A stretch of 17,793 nt of DNA from Dinochytrium kinnereticum (taxonomy: Eukaryota; Chytridiomycota; Chytridiomycetes; Chytridiales; Chytridiaceae), in NCBI GenBank assembly GCA_027604005.1, contig JADGJT010000418.1, positions 1 through 17,793 on the forward strand, given 5' to 3'. Made by a program: the position numbers and the translations under genes. Below are positions 1-8,359 of the stretch, one piece after another. Below the pieces are notes generated by a model, which saw only the letters and a program-made list of their open reading frames with translations, was not told the origin of the DNA and did not search any database. The number at the start of each line of letters is the position of its first letter. The stretch's first letter is position 1.

Positions 1-270
1 TCCCCCCCACACCCCTCCCCCAACCCCCCAAAACCCACCCCCGGGGGTACCCGCCGCACGCGTCGGGGGGCCGGGGGGGGGCGTCTGGGGGGTCCGGGGG
101 GGGGGTGGGGTTGGGGTTAGGATGTGGGCGTCGTCGGGGGGTAGTGCGGGGGTGGGGGCGGGTGGGGTTGGGGTGTGGGCGTCGTAGGGGAGTTGTGCGG
201 GGGTGGGGGCGGGGTAGGGAGCGGCGGGGTGAGAGAGGGGGGGGGAAGAGGGGTGGTGTAGTGGGGTGGG
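1..270. repeat. G-rich low-complexity sequence with a two-copy tandem repeat
   Basis: From about position 44 the plus strand is dominated by runs of G. A unit of roughly 52-57 bp is present twice in tandem (about 106-162 and 163-214), each copy holding a TGGGGTTGGGG start, GTGGGCGTCGT and GCGGGGGTGGGGGCGG. On the minus strand the same bases encode Pro/His/Thr-rich peptide, so this is probably the proline-rich linker following the integrase of the copia element on that strand, expanded by slippage. Positions 1-43 are instead C-rich on the plus strand, and the switch is abrupt. Repeated G-runs could form quadruplexes. No independent gene is supported here. Confidence 0.6.
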
Positions 271-316
271 TAAGGCGAGGGAGACTGGGTATGGGGGGGA
301 AGTAGTCTTCGCGCCA

Positions 317-1500
317 TGCGATGTCGTCGTAGCGGTGTTCGAAGATGCGGCCGGCGGAGGGGTCGAGGAGACGAGCGATGCTGCGGGAGCGGGCGCCGAG
401 GTAGAGGGCGGCGCGAGAGGTGGCTTCGAGCTTGGTGCGGAGTTTCTTGTCTACGTGGTAGGCGCAGCCGTTGCCGAAGACGCGAAGGTGGTTGACGGAG
501 GGGGCGTAGCCGTAGAGGGATTCGAACGGAGAGTTGATGTGGCGGGAGATGATGGGGAGGCAGTTCTTGAGGGTCGTGGCTTGGGGTAGGGCAAGGTCCC
601 AGTCGGAGAGGGAGAGGTTGGTGGCATGATGAAGGAGGGTGCGGATGATGTCAGTGAGGGTTTGAATGTGGCGTTCGGCCACGCCGTCGAGTTGTGGGGT
701 GTGCGTGGGGTGGGTTCGATGAAGATGCCTTTGGTCGCGCAAAAGTCCAAGAAGTGAGAGGTACTGAAGATCTCTCCGCGGTCCATCCGAACGCGTTTGA
801 CCTTGCCGTCGAGGTGTAGTTCCAGGCGTTGGATGATGCGGATGGTGTGGGTGGAGGCGTCGGCCTTTCGGTGGAGGGCGGCAGACTAGGTTTATCGGGT
901 GGCGTCGTCGGTGATGAGGAGCATATAGCGGGGACCGCGACGAGAGATAGGCTTCATGTCGCTGATGTCGATGTGAAGGAATTCGATGGGTGCGGCATCG
1001 CAGGGGGTGGCGGGCGTGAAGGGGCGACGTTTCATTTTGCCTTGCGTGCAGGCGTTGCAGGGTTCATCGTTGGGGAAGAGCGTGGTGGCGGGGAGGTCGG
1101 CGGTTGTGCGATTGTGGATCATGTACTCGAGGCGGTGGTGGGAGGGGTGGCCGAGGCGGGCGTGGAGGGTGGCGGTCGACTTATTGAGTTTGGAGCGGAT
1201 GGTGCGGATGATCTCGATTTCTTCGAGGGTGAGGGATCGAGGGTTGAGATGGCGGTACTTGTGGCTGATCTGGGCGGTGAGGCGGGGGTTGTAGGTGCAA
1301 GAAGGGTTGAGGGCGGTGGGGAGGTAGTGGAGGTGTTTCGTGCAAGAGAGGAAGAGGGGGTCGGCGGGGTCGGGGGTGGGGCTGCCGGTGCTGCGATAAA
1401 TGTGGCCAGGACGCTTATCTTTGGAGACGAAGTAGAGATGGTTGTCTTCGAGGGTATCTGTGCTAAGAAGGTTAGCAGGGGCATTGGTGGTAGAGGGTAC
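317..1500 (-). pseudogene. Ty1/copia polyprotein: pre-integrase, integrase core and SH3-like region (broken)
   Basis: The minus strand carries copia integrase in pieces. An open stretch from about 1500 down to 892 includes the pre-integrase zinc-binding block (TLHARLGHPSHHR and, further on, CNACTQGK), then the start of the catalytic core (FLHIDISDMKP and LLITDDATR). It meets in-frame stops at about 892 and just below. The core resumes around 786 (MDRGEIFSTSHFLDF) and reaches the segment normally holding the last catalytic acid. There the frame must change before the GVAERH motif at about 675 can be read. Around 330-560 is the SH3-like tail of copia integrase (VNHLRVFGNGCAY, then ARSRSIARLLDP). 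At least two stops and a frameshift mean no functional enzyme. Reverse transcriptase and RNase H would lie left of the window. Family assignment is firm; the exact break points are my reading. Confidence 0.85.
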
Positions 1501-1509
1501 GGCGGATGA

Positions 1510-1770
1510 TTAGGTGGGTATTGTTGGGTAGGGGTATTTTGGCAGGGCCGTGGCCCTGGGAGATGAGAGATTGAAAGAGATGGCGTTCATGGAGGACAGA
1601 GACATTGGCGGCACTGTCGATGATGACGGGCCACAGCAGGGGGGGGTGGGTGGTGTGGGAGTGAGGAGGGAATGGAGGGAAGGGAGGGAGATGAAAGGGG
1701 TGAGGGATTTTAGTGGTAGGGGGACAGGAGGAGGTGGTGAGGGGGATGCCCGACTCGTGGTCGGGCGTGT
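1510..1770 (-). pseudogene. Ty1/copia aspartic protease remnant
   Basis: Between gag and integrase, the minus strand at about 1500-1640 reads LWPVIIDSAANVSVLHERHLF. This corresponds to the retropepsin active-site region of copia elements, normally Asp-Ser/Thr-Gly-Ala/Cys. The glycine position here is alanine (DSAA). The protease frame differs from the integrase frame, which has a stop at 1510-1512, so the two cannot be joined without a frameshift. The stretch toward gag is Ser/Pro-rich. Assignment rests on position in the element and the short active-site match. Confidence 0.6.
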
Positions 1771-1772
1771 CA

Positions 1773-2925
1773 AAAATCCTCCGTGGGGTCTTCGTCGATC
1801 CAGTCGTCAGCGGTGTCGGTGGGCCTCCTGTGCTGCGTCCGTGGTGGTGGCGTTATAGAGGACGTGGTCGGATGGGTCGAGGGTGCGGGTGGGCGAGGAG
1901 CGAGTATCGCGGGGTAATTGGGTATGAGCGGGGGTGGCGCAGTTGGCGGCGGCGTAGCCCAGCCTTGGCAGCGATAGCACTGCATTGCTGTTTGGGTGGT
2001 CAGGTTGCGGTGAGGAGGGGGGTTGGGGGCGCGGCCTCGGTGGGTGGGGGCTGGGGTGGAGGTATTACGGGGGCGGGAGCGGGGTGGGGTAGGATTTCGG
2101 TGGAATGGGCCGGGGACCCGAGGGCCGCCGAGGTGAGGTTGTGGGGTACGGGCGCGGGGAGGTCCTGGGGTATAGTAGGCATTTAGGAGGTCTTCGGCCT
2201 GGGTGTTGGCGAGGGGAAGGACGGGTGCGAGGGGGACGTCGCGGAGGACCTTACGGAACGATGTGTAGAGTTGCATAATGTTGTCAAAGTGTTGCGAGCG
2301 GAGTATGACTTTAAGGGTTGTGAAGCGTTTGGTGGAGGCGAATGCGTAGGAGAGGTGGTTGTTGGTTCGTTGGCCGACGCCGGTGATGCGGGCGATGGTG
2401 TCCAATTCCTTGATCTGATAGTGGAGTTGGGCGAAGCGGGCCACGTAGGATTGAGGTGTTTCTTCGGGAAGCATTTTGAAGGTCTGGAATTTAACGACGA
2501 TATAAGCGACTTCGTGAGCGTGTTCGATGCCGACGCCGGCGCGGAGGATGGCGAGGGCTTGGATTGCAAAGTCGTTGGCGTCGTCAAGGTAGAATTTGAA
2601 TTCTTCTCCGACGTGGTCACACATGTATGCAACTGCTGCGATGTTGTCGGCGCGTGTTCCGGGGAAGGGTCAAGCAGCGTTTGTGTTAGTTGGGATGGCC
2701 GCATAGTGGTAGTATTGACCGTCGGGTGCGTAGAGGTGATTGGTTTTGGTAACCAGGGAGGAGGGCAAGGAGTGGGGTTCCTGGGTTTTCAGTCTGATTG
2801 ATGTATGTAATATCCACTGTGTGGTAGAGGCCCTTGGTTGCGAGGAGTCCGTTGATCTTTGAGACCCAGGAGAAGAAGGATGTCTCTGGGGTGAGTGTGG
2901 GTATGTTGAGCCTGTTGCTGTTCAT
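1773..2925 (-). pseudogene. Ty1/copia gag (capsid-like) with disrupted zinc knuckle
   Basis: The reading starts at an ATG at 2925 with MNSNRLNIPTLTPETSFFSW, the usual beginning of copia gag (short Asn-rich lead, then a Leu-Thr-Pro segment ending in Trp). The frame breaks near 2690. The main gag body continues from about 2624 in another frame, with the copia gag pattern FQTFKMLPEETPQSYVARF and a helix-rich stretch, then a Pro/Arg-rich linker. At about 1980-1940 a zinc knuckle begins (QCYRCQGW) but the frame slips inside it, so the later metal ligands are read only in a different frame. The gene is therefore inactive through at least two frame breaks. Capsid assembly and RNA packaging would be its role in an intact element. 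Confidence 0.8.
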
Positions 2926-2933
2926 GTTTCTTT

Positions 2934-3160
2934 TGTAGGAATAATAAAGAACTGCAGAGTAGGGAAAGAAAAGATATTTATTATGACTAGCTGTTCACGA
3001 TACAAGAAGGGGCATACCTGCAGAGTAGGGAAAGAAAAGATACTCTGCAGGTAACACAACGAGTGCGTTAAGAGGGAGAGGAGAAGTGACAAGTAGTATA
3101 AAGACGCGTCAACAACATCTTTGGTTTGTTGGGTCGTGAGCGCTTCAAGACTCTTAATCT
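2934..3160 (-). repeat. Putative LTR of the first copia element
   Basis: The segment directly beyond the gag start is a good LTR candidate. It begins with TG on the plus strand at 2934, and its first ~55 bp recur at 17741-17793 with few changes. An AATAAA polyadenylation-type signal reads on the minus strand near 2978-2984. The outer edge is uncertain; it could extend to about 3204. The LTR would end only 8 nt before the gag ATG, leaving no room for a normal primer-binding site. TATAAA at 3097-3102 and AATAAA at 3176-3181 read in the plus direction, so orientation is not fully settled. Confidence 0.5.
3015..3053. repeat. Perfect 13-bp inverted repeat (hairpin) within the LTR
   Basis: Arms at 3015-3027 (TACCTGCAGAGTA) and 3041-3053 are perfect reverse complements around a 13-nt purine loop. 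The left arm plus loop (3018-3042) is a 25-bp exact copy of 2952-2976, so the hairpin seems to have arisen by local duplication followed by an inverted addition. It lies inside the putative LTR, in the part that could be transcribed. Confidence 0.8.
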
Positions 3161-3163
3161 TTT

Positions 3164-3358
3164 GGAATGAGTGAAAAATAAAGTATGTTCTATTATTGCA
3201 TTTCGATAGTGCGCTTTATCTCCCCAAGAGAACAATCCCCTAACATGCCATTATACCGAGTACAATGGATGGTGGCAACACTAGTGTGACCGTCACACCA
3301 GTGATTGCATTATTCGTGATATCTCAACTTCTGTCATGACGACGTTTGTTTCCAACAG
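3164..3358. repeat. Dispersed repeat, copy A
   Basis: About 195 bp that align along their whole length with 10330-10558 (copy B). Shared landmarks in order are TCTATTATT, AGAGAACAATC, CCATTAT, GAGTACAA, GGCAACACTAGT, GTGTGACC, CACCAGTGAT, GCATTATTCGTGATATCT and TTGTTTCCAACA. Divergence is scattered single changes plus small indels, and copy A lacks about 30 bp near its end that copy B has. No open frame is conserved between the copies. It abuts the outer side of the copia terminal repeat, so it could be an old LTR or short-element remnant. Confidence 0.75.
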
Positions 3359-3359
3359 T

Positions 3360-3687
3360 AGATAGATAACAACATAAAGTACGTTCGGAGGATGCTTCAT
3401 CAGAATTATCATGCGCATGCGCAAGAAAATGTGTGTTGTGAAGTGGTTTTGCGTATAGTGCGCTTTACAGACATGATGTATGTATATCCTCTTAATGGAC
3501 TGGCGTTATAATACTGTAAATTATCACAGAGATGACTTAAAAAACACAAAGAACTATTACGCGTATTCATCATACTGACCACTCACAGAATTTCAAGCAT
3601 GATTCAGAAATTTCCATACAGTGTTTAGAATTTAGGCAAATAAAGTCAATGAAATAAGAAACCTCATTTTTTTTATTTAAAAGGAAG
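3360..3687. other. AT-rich spacer without a recognised gene
   Basis: No coding frame or RNA gene is evident. It contains the 10-bp palindrome GCGCATGCGC at about 3412-3421. At 3455-3467 there is a second copy of the 13-mer ATAGTGCGCTTTA, which also occurs at 3206-3218 inside the dispersed repeat. Confidence 0.5.
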
Positions 3688-3689
3688 AT

Positions 3690-4160
3690 GAAAGAAACCG
3701 TTCAGTCTGTGCTGCTACGTCCAGAATCACCATTGAACTCTGGACTCTCTCTACCATCCCCACTTAAGTCTTACCGTCGCCTGTCAGAGCCAGATACAAA
3801 ACTGCTGTCCACTTTCTATCCCTCCTGCTGTTCAGTATGCCCCCCCAACGATGCAATTCCATCATGCGGAGATATGACCACAGGAGTAGGGACGAAAGCG
3901 AAGCCAAAGGAAAGCATACCAAAGAGACCGTCGATCCGGCTGGAGATGGAGGGCCGTAGAACCCTGCTCCTGCCGCCACCTTTCCACTGCCAGGCAATGG
4001 AGGCGCATGGATGGCTGCCAGGAGTAACGGTGGCCGTGACCAACGGAAAGAAAACAAAAAAATAAAACTTATCTGAGGAAGAGGCCGCCATGACGGCCTC
4101 TCAGGAGACGGGGGTGCGTGTGGGAAGTGCCAGGAAACGAAGATTTCGGAGGTCAAAATC
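3690..4160. other. GC-richer block with competing unassigned ORFs on both strands
   Basis: This block is more GC-rich than its AT-rich surroundings and is open for 90-130 codons in three frames: plus 3688-4065 (125 codons), minus 4156-3764 (130 codons) and minus 4091-3816 (91 codons). The shorter minus frame starts MAASSSDKF with a decent start context and has hydrophobic stretches near residues 9-25 and 58-75, so it could be a small membrane protein or an exon. I recognise none of them. The 7-bp inverted repeat GAGGCCG/CGGCCTC at 4081-4100 brackets that minus ATG. At most one frame can be real, and possibly none. Confidence 0.25.
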
Positions 4161-4421
4161 TCACAGCGTTACAACTCGCCGAACCCCTTGAGAAATTCTG
4201 CAAAGTCCTGTGGGCAGTTCATTTCATTTCATTTGGATTTTTGTTCTCTGTACAACCACTTTTGGCGAACTTGGGTGGAAAGTTCAATCTTTTTTTTTCA
4301 AAAAGTGCGAAGATGTTGTGACGAGATTGCCAACAATCTTTTGAAAAGATTTTCCGATGGGGGTGTGGGGGGATATTATTTTTCTATTACATACACATTG
4401 CATGAAGGGTTATATAACTAA

Positions 4422-5224
4422 TTACTTTCGAAGCTGCCAGAGCTTGTATCCACCCACGCAAGCGATCAGGCCGATGATGAAGTCTGGACGTGGAAAAAGA
4501 TGGGTAAAAATGGTCAGCCGCATTTAACAGAGTGAGCGCTCGAAAGCAAACGGCACAAGCAAAATAAAAAAGATACTCACTCCTCAACCCGGCTCTCATC
4601 TCTTCCCTCATCTTCTCTAGACGCTTACCTACAACCCCCACCTCTTCCTCAATCCTCTCCTCTGCAGTCGCAATTAATCTCTCAAGCTGCCCAGCTTCAT
4701 CCAAAATCCTTGCCTTTTCCAAATTCACATCCAGTCGAACACCGCCATGGGCACGTCCAACGTCTTCATGAATGATCTCTTGAATCTTCACTACGTCTTG
4801 TGTGATCCTTGCAAGTTCAGATCGAAGAAGTGCAAAGTCGCCGCGCTCGAGCGATTGAATGTCGCGACGCAGGGAGGCAAAGTCAATGTTGGACTCTGAG
4901 AGGAAGGAATCGAGCTCTTCTCGTCGAACCATGGAGCGGGTGATCGTTTGCATGCTAATAGGTTTATCGAAAGGCAGCGATAGTGAGTTGAGCAGAAAAA
5001 TGGGAGCATGGTGCGAGGGTCATCACAGACAAAAACCCAAGGTAAAAAAGAGGGTAAAGCAATAAAGAATTTTATGCAAACCTCTCTCCTACGGCTTCGG
5101 ACACAAGTGAGATAATAGCCGCACTCTGAACATCATTAAACCCCTCGGCTTTAAGCAAATCAGCAAACTTAGTCGTGTCAAAACTTGGTTGGGCTGAGAC
5201 TGTTGGAGACCTCACTCTTGACAT
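4422..5224 (-). CDS. CCDC90/FMP32 (DUF1640) mitochondrial coiled-coil membrane protein, three exons
   Basis: Exons on the minus strand are 5224-5082, 4954-4581 and 4483-4422, giving 192 residues. Intron 1 is 127 nt (GTTTGC...TTAG). Intron 2 is 97 nt with an ideal GTGAGT donor and a TCCAG acceptor; the phases match across both. Family hallmarks appear in order. SFDTTKFADLLKAEGF (residues 14-29) is the N-terminal head. A long coiled coil follows (about 50-170) with LERGDFALLRSE (83-94) and VRLDVNLEKAR (120-130). A C-terminal membrane segment FIIGLIACVGGYKLW (174-188) is followed by a basic tail. Known relatives are yeast FMP32 and human CCDC90B and MCUR1, mitochondrial inner-membrane proteins linked to calcium-uniporter function and respiratory-complex assembly. 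The frame stays open upstream to about 5355, with Ser/Thr/Ala/Arg-rich sequence typical of a presequence and a CTAAC...AAG acceptor-like site. A further 5' exon is therefore possible, and the start at 5224 is the least certain part. Confidence 0.87.
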
Positions 5225-5499
5225 TTTGGGCCTGGAGCTTGTGGAGAGGGAATTGAGATGGAAAGACGGTGCTGGAGCAGATGTAGTTGCTAGTGGGGCT
5301 GCTGCTGTTGTTGTCGAAGACAGTGGGGCTTGTGGTCGGAATGATGTGGTAGGTTAGAAGTCCGAGTGTATGGAGTGTGGTGGAAGTCAAACAAACCACT
5401 CAAGTGAAGAAAAAAGTGAACAAGAACGCCATTAGAAGGAATGCCAGTCTCACTAGTTGTATCAGTTTTAACACCTCTCGTCCCCCATACCACTCCTGG

Positions 5500-6250
5500 C
5501 ACCGAGACACTCTTTCCAACGCAACCCAAGTGGGTCGCTTTTGGAATGGCTATCCTGCGGTGCCAGATCGGCGAGTAGCAAGAGGATACGCTCAGTACTA
5601 TAATCGTGGGTGAGAGGCATGCGGTAGTGATGGAGGAGAAGGCGCATCTTGCAGAGATTGTTGGAGGGCAGAGCATGTATGAGAAACTTGACCAGAACAA
5701 GAGGTCAGCCAAAAATTGCCCATCCGTACTGGTGATGCCAAACTTGAAAAGTTGATTTTGTTGGAAAGAGAGGCGTCACACCGCAGATATCATGAGGGGG
5801 AGTTATTCGTGAAGCAGGAGAGCTATGTCTCGAGTATGCTAGAGAAACTTCGAGTACCAACAAACATGCGACGATACACACCAATGGAGACAGGAACTAA
5901 GTTGGAAACCGATATGGGTAGTGAGGAGGTCAGAGAGATCGAAGGTATCTCTTATCGGTCGGTGATCGGGTCTATCATGTACACAATGGTCTGTGTTAGG
6001 CCTGACATCACCTTCGCTACTGGACTTGTCTCTCGCTATCAGACTGTGCTGGGAGGATTGTAGCTTACCTTCAGGAAACGAAGGGGTCGGGTAGAGCAAC
6101 AGTTACTGCAGGTGGAGCGTTGTTACTGATCAACAGCCAGCCGATGCTATGTCGAAACATTGCCCAGGACGAAGTTTGAATACTTCAGGGGTATGATGGG
6201 GCTGGAGGATAGGTCGGACCAGGCCCCTACGAATTCGCCTGAGGGGAGAT
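5500..6250 (+). pseudogene. Second Ty1/copia fragment: reverse transcriptase/RNase H remnant
   Basis: The plus strand shows the start of a copia reverse transcriptase near 5528-5610 (a KWV-type motif in one frame and RRVARGYAQ in another). The next recognisable part is its C-terminal section at 5716-6063: LFVKQ-type sequence, then YVSSMLEKLRV, YTPMETGTKLE, SYRSVIGSIMYTM and VRPDITFATGLVSRY. The central part with the catalytic YxDD is missing, so there is an internal deletion. A stop after 6060 is followed by degraded RNase H and a polyprotein end (PRTKFEYFRGMMGLEDRS, about 6168-6222). A polypurine tract and LTR follow. It is inactive. It lies head-to-head with the CCDC90 gene, whose start is under 300 bp away. 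Confidence 0.8.
6239..6250 (+). other. Polypurine tract of the second copia fragment
   Basis: TGAGGGGAGAT sits directly before TGTTGGAGTC. The arrangement GGGGAGAT then TGTTGG is the standard plus-strand priming site and LTR start of many copia elements, and it lies just after the polyprotein end, as expected. Confidence 0.75.
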
Positions 6251-6582
6251 TGTTGGAGTCAGGCTCTGTTGGGACGTACACGGGGTGGTTCAGCGTTCAA
6301 TCATGACAATAGGATAGAAGTTGTCAGGTTGGACTTACACAGTGTTTACTAGGTACTTGAACATGAAGGATAAAAGGGGGTTCGTCAGGTTAGATGGACA
6401 GGGTAGAGACCCATGCGGAGGTTACGGAGCTGTGAAGCTCCTCACCCTAGCTTTTGTTTGTGTGGAAACTTCATATGTATTTAAAATAGAGGGTTTTGTC
6501 TAAGTAATAAAGTATGCATTAAAGAATGCATAAAACATAATCTTGTTGAATCCCTATTCCTCTTCATAGGTTAATCACTGCA
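6251..6582 (+). repeat. 3' LTR of the second copia fragment (right edge approximate)
   Basis: The LTR begins with TGTTGGAGTCAGG at 6251. A promoter-like GATAAAAGG lies at about 6370-6378 and a polyadenylation signal AATAAA at 6506-6511, the expected U3-R order. I place the end at the CA of CACTGCA (6581-6582), but no second copy is visible to fix it. No target-site duplication could be identified. Confidence 0.55.
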
Positions 6583-6589
6583 AGTCAGA

Positions 6590-7615
6590 GCAGAGGGACC
6601 AAGTTTGCGATCCTCACTCCAACAGTGGCGAGGCCGACAGCCACCGTAGCGAGCTCCAGGGTTTGAGCCCTGTACAGTAATTGCACCACCAACCCGCATA
6701 GATTTTTTCCAGTGTGCCAAAACCAGCACCAGTTGACGAACTGTCGCTAACAACCCCGACATGCGCAGGATTCTGCCACACTCCAACAGCGTGTCCGCAA
6801 ACCACACGAGGTCATTAACACAACCAATGAGCGGCGCGAAGTGGTGTCCCGCAGCATCCCGTAAGTATTGCTGACATACACCCGACCCTGAGTCAAGACC
6901 TGACACACCCACGTAAGTGTTCTGGCCACCTTGGAGGTCTGGTGGGCCGACCACGACGGCAGGCGACCACTCGCAAGTAGAAACATACAGATCTCACGCC
7001 GCTGTCCAGATGGAGCAGAGGTCTCAGACACCGTGTCCACCCAAAACCCCAAAACCGATATCATGGTGCCCAAAACTGTTATAGCCAAACCATCTCAAAA
7101 TGTGGCGCACCTGCGCAATCATACGATTGGCCATCGCGGGAGGGACAACGCCGAAGAAATTGTCGCTATAACTGACCGCGTCGACACCCCCCCCCCCCCT
7201 TAGTCCTTAGTGAAGAAGATCCTACACATGCAGTTGCCAAAATGGCATCAGTGAAAACCAGCATCGCGAGCCCCGAACATAAGGGCATAATCTATGAATA
7301 ACTGTCCGTCCAATAAGACACCCTGCAACAGCTGATCAACTTCCCAATGGGGAACTAACATCCACAAAATACTACCGGGTGCTAAATCCGCAACGCGCTG
7401 GATCAACACATCGACCCTGTCCAACAAGCAGGGGCGAGGTGATCACGCCGGATCAGACTATTTACCCCCACCAGTGAACCGTGCCGGGAGAATGAAAAAT
7501 CGTAAACAAAGCGGATTACCCCGGGTGCCGCGCCTTCTTTCTGCACGGCGCTTACTGGTGCATTAGAGAACCCAGGGAGCTCAGCAATTTGCGCTGCCGA
7601 AAAGGTTCTTCTTCG
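6590..7615 (-). pseudogene. DIRS-like retrotransposon reverse transcriptase/RNase H (broken)
   Basis: On the minus strand, from about 7610 downward, the pieces read in order like a DIRS/Ngaro-type reverse transcriptase. They are SNAPVSAVQKEG and GVIRFVYDFSFSRHGS with VGVNSLI (7460-7570), VDVLIQRVADLAPG then WEVDQLLQG (7320-7415), LDGQLFIDYALMFGARDAG (7245-7310) and SYSDNFFGVVPP (7135-7165). The connection region follows (LGFWVDTVSE, LTWVCQVLTQGRVYV, 6880-7060), then DLVWFADTLLE (about 6780-6815). The catalytic pair, normally Asp-Asp after Tyr-x, reads Asp-Asn. Several frame changes and stops, and a C/G homopolymer at 7187-7199, break it. The tyrosine recombinase that would confirm DIRS is not seen. 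The class is inferred from the RT pattern; a retroelement RT is more certain than the subclass. Confidence 0.55.
7187..7199. repeat. Poly-C homopolymer run
   Basis: An uninterrupted run of about 13 C lies inside the RT remnant, just before the active-site segment on the minus strand. It is a likely slippage site or sequencing-length error and coincides with a frame change. Confidence 0.7.
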
Positions 7616-7659
7616 TATAGTAATAACCAGTACAGCCCGGTGCATCGATACCGGTTTTG

Positions 7660-7925
7660 TATACGTACGGCAACCGGCCAGCATCCATAGAAAGACAACC
7701 GGCTGACATACGTACGGCAACGAACGGCAGCTGGGAGGCATCCATATGGCGACCCTATGACATCCGTATGGAATCCGTACGGTAACCGGCCTGCTTCCGT
7801 ACGGCATCCGTATGGCAACCGTACGGCATCAAAAGGCCTTCGCGTGGTATCTGTACGGTAACCGGCCGGCATCCGTACGACATTGTTATGTATAGGTACG
7901 GCAACTATGCGGTAACCGTAGCAGG
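7660..7925. repeat. 11-bp minisatellite, block 1 (CCGTACGGCAT type)
   Basis: Degenerate units of 11 bp built on CCGTACGGCAT, whose CCGTACGG core is its own reverse complement. The clearest run is 7797-7829 with three perfectly spaced units (CCGTACGGCAT, CCGTATGGCAA, CCGTACGGCAT). Flanking units keep the phase but have changes or small indels. On the minus strand it translates to recurring LPYGCRT-like peptide, which is a by-product. It lies just upstream of the minus-strand RT remnant. Confidence 0.7.
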
Positions 7926-8359
7926 CCACTGTTCAGGCTTGGCCTATCACCTAACGTTTTCCCGCACAGCAACCGGCAGTCAATTTGGTTAACCTGCGTC
8001 CGTCCTACGGCATCTGGCATGCAGCCGTAGGGAGTTCGACAGCCACAGCATGGGCCCAAACGTCGTTTCCAGTACTGGCCACTAATGAGAGAGACTGAAT
8101 ATATTATGGTAATACAAGAGTATCTAGAATACATACAGGAGAGCGAAGAAGACCATAAGAACTAAGTGGAAGAAATAACATCTCAACAGCAACCCGTCGC
8201 CAACCCTACAACCCTACAGGATTTAGTAGCTACGCATTGGTCTTCCAGGAGGGAATTGCCTTTAACTACAGCATAGCACGATACAGGGAAATGCATTGCT
8301 TACAAAAGTACCCGAAAGTGAATGCATTTCGGACAGCGCACGGGCACCTATGACACAAA
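7926..8359. other. Spacer between minisatellite blocks
   Basis: No recognised gene. A few isolated CCTACGGCAT-like units persist around 8005-8035, suggesting the minisatellite was once longer or was interrupted. The rest (8040-8350) is mixed sequence with only short frames. Confidence 0.4.

Noticed and set aside
266..1858. Long plus-strand open frames (266-589, 829-1509, 1550-1858, 1713-2186)
   Set aside because: They are antisense shadows of the GC-rich copia gag-pol on the minus strand. Their Gly/Val/Arg-rich composition follows from the strand bias, and the minus frames carry recognisable domain motifs.
6640..6700. tRNA-like T-arm on the minus strand (GGGCTCAAACCC)
   Set aside because: A B-box-like sequence and a weak upstream A-box-like stretch exist, but no acceptor, D or anticodon stems can be paired. 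It lies within the decayed RT region.
7403..7929. Minus-strand ORFs with repeated LPYGCRT-like peptides
   Set aside because: They are translations of the 11-bp minisatellite, which reads through all frames; no conserved protein is implied.
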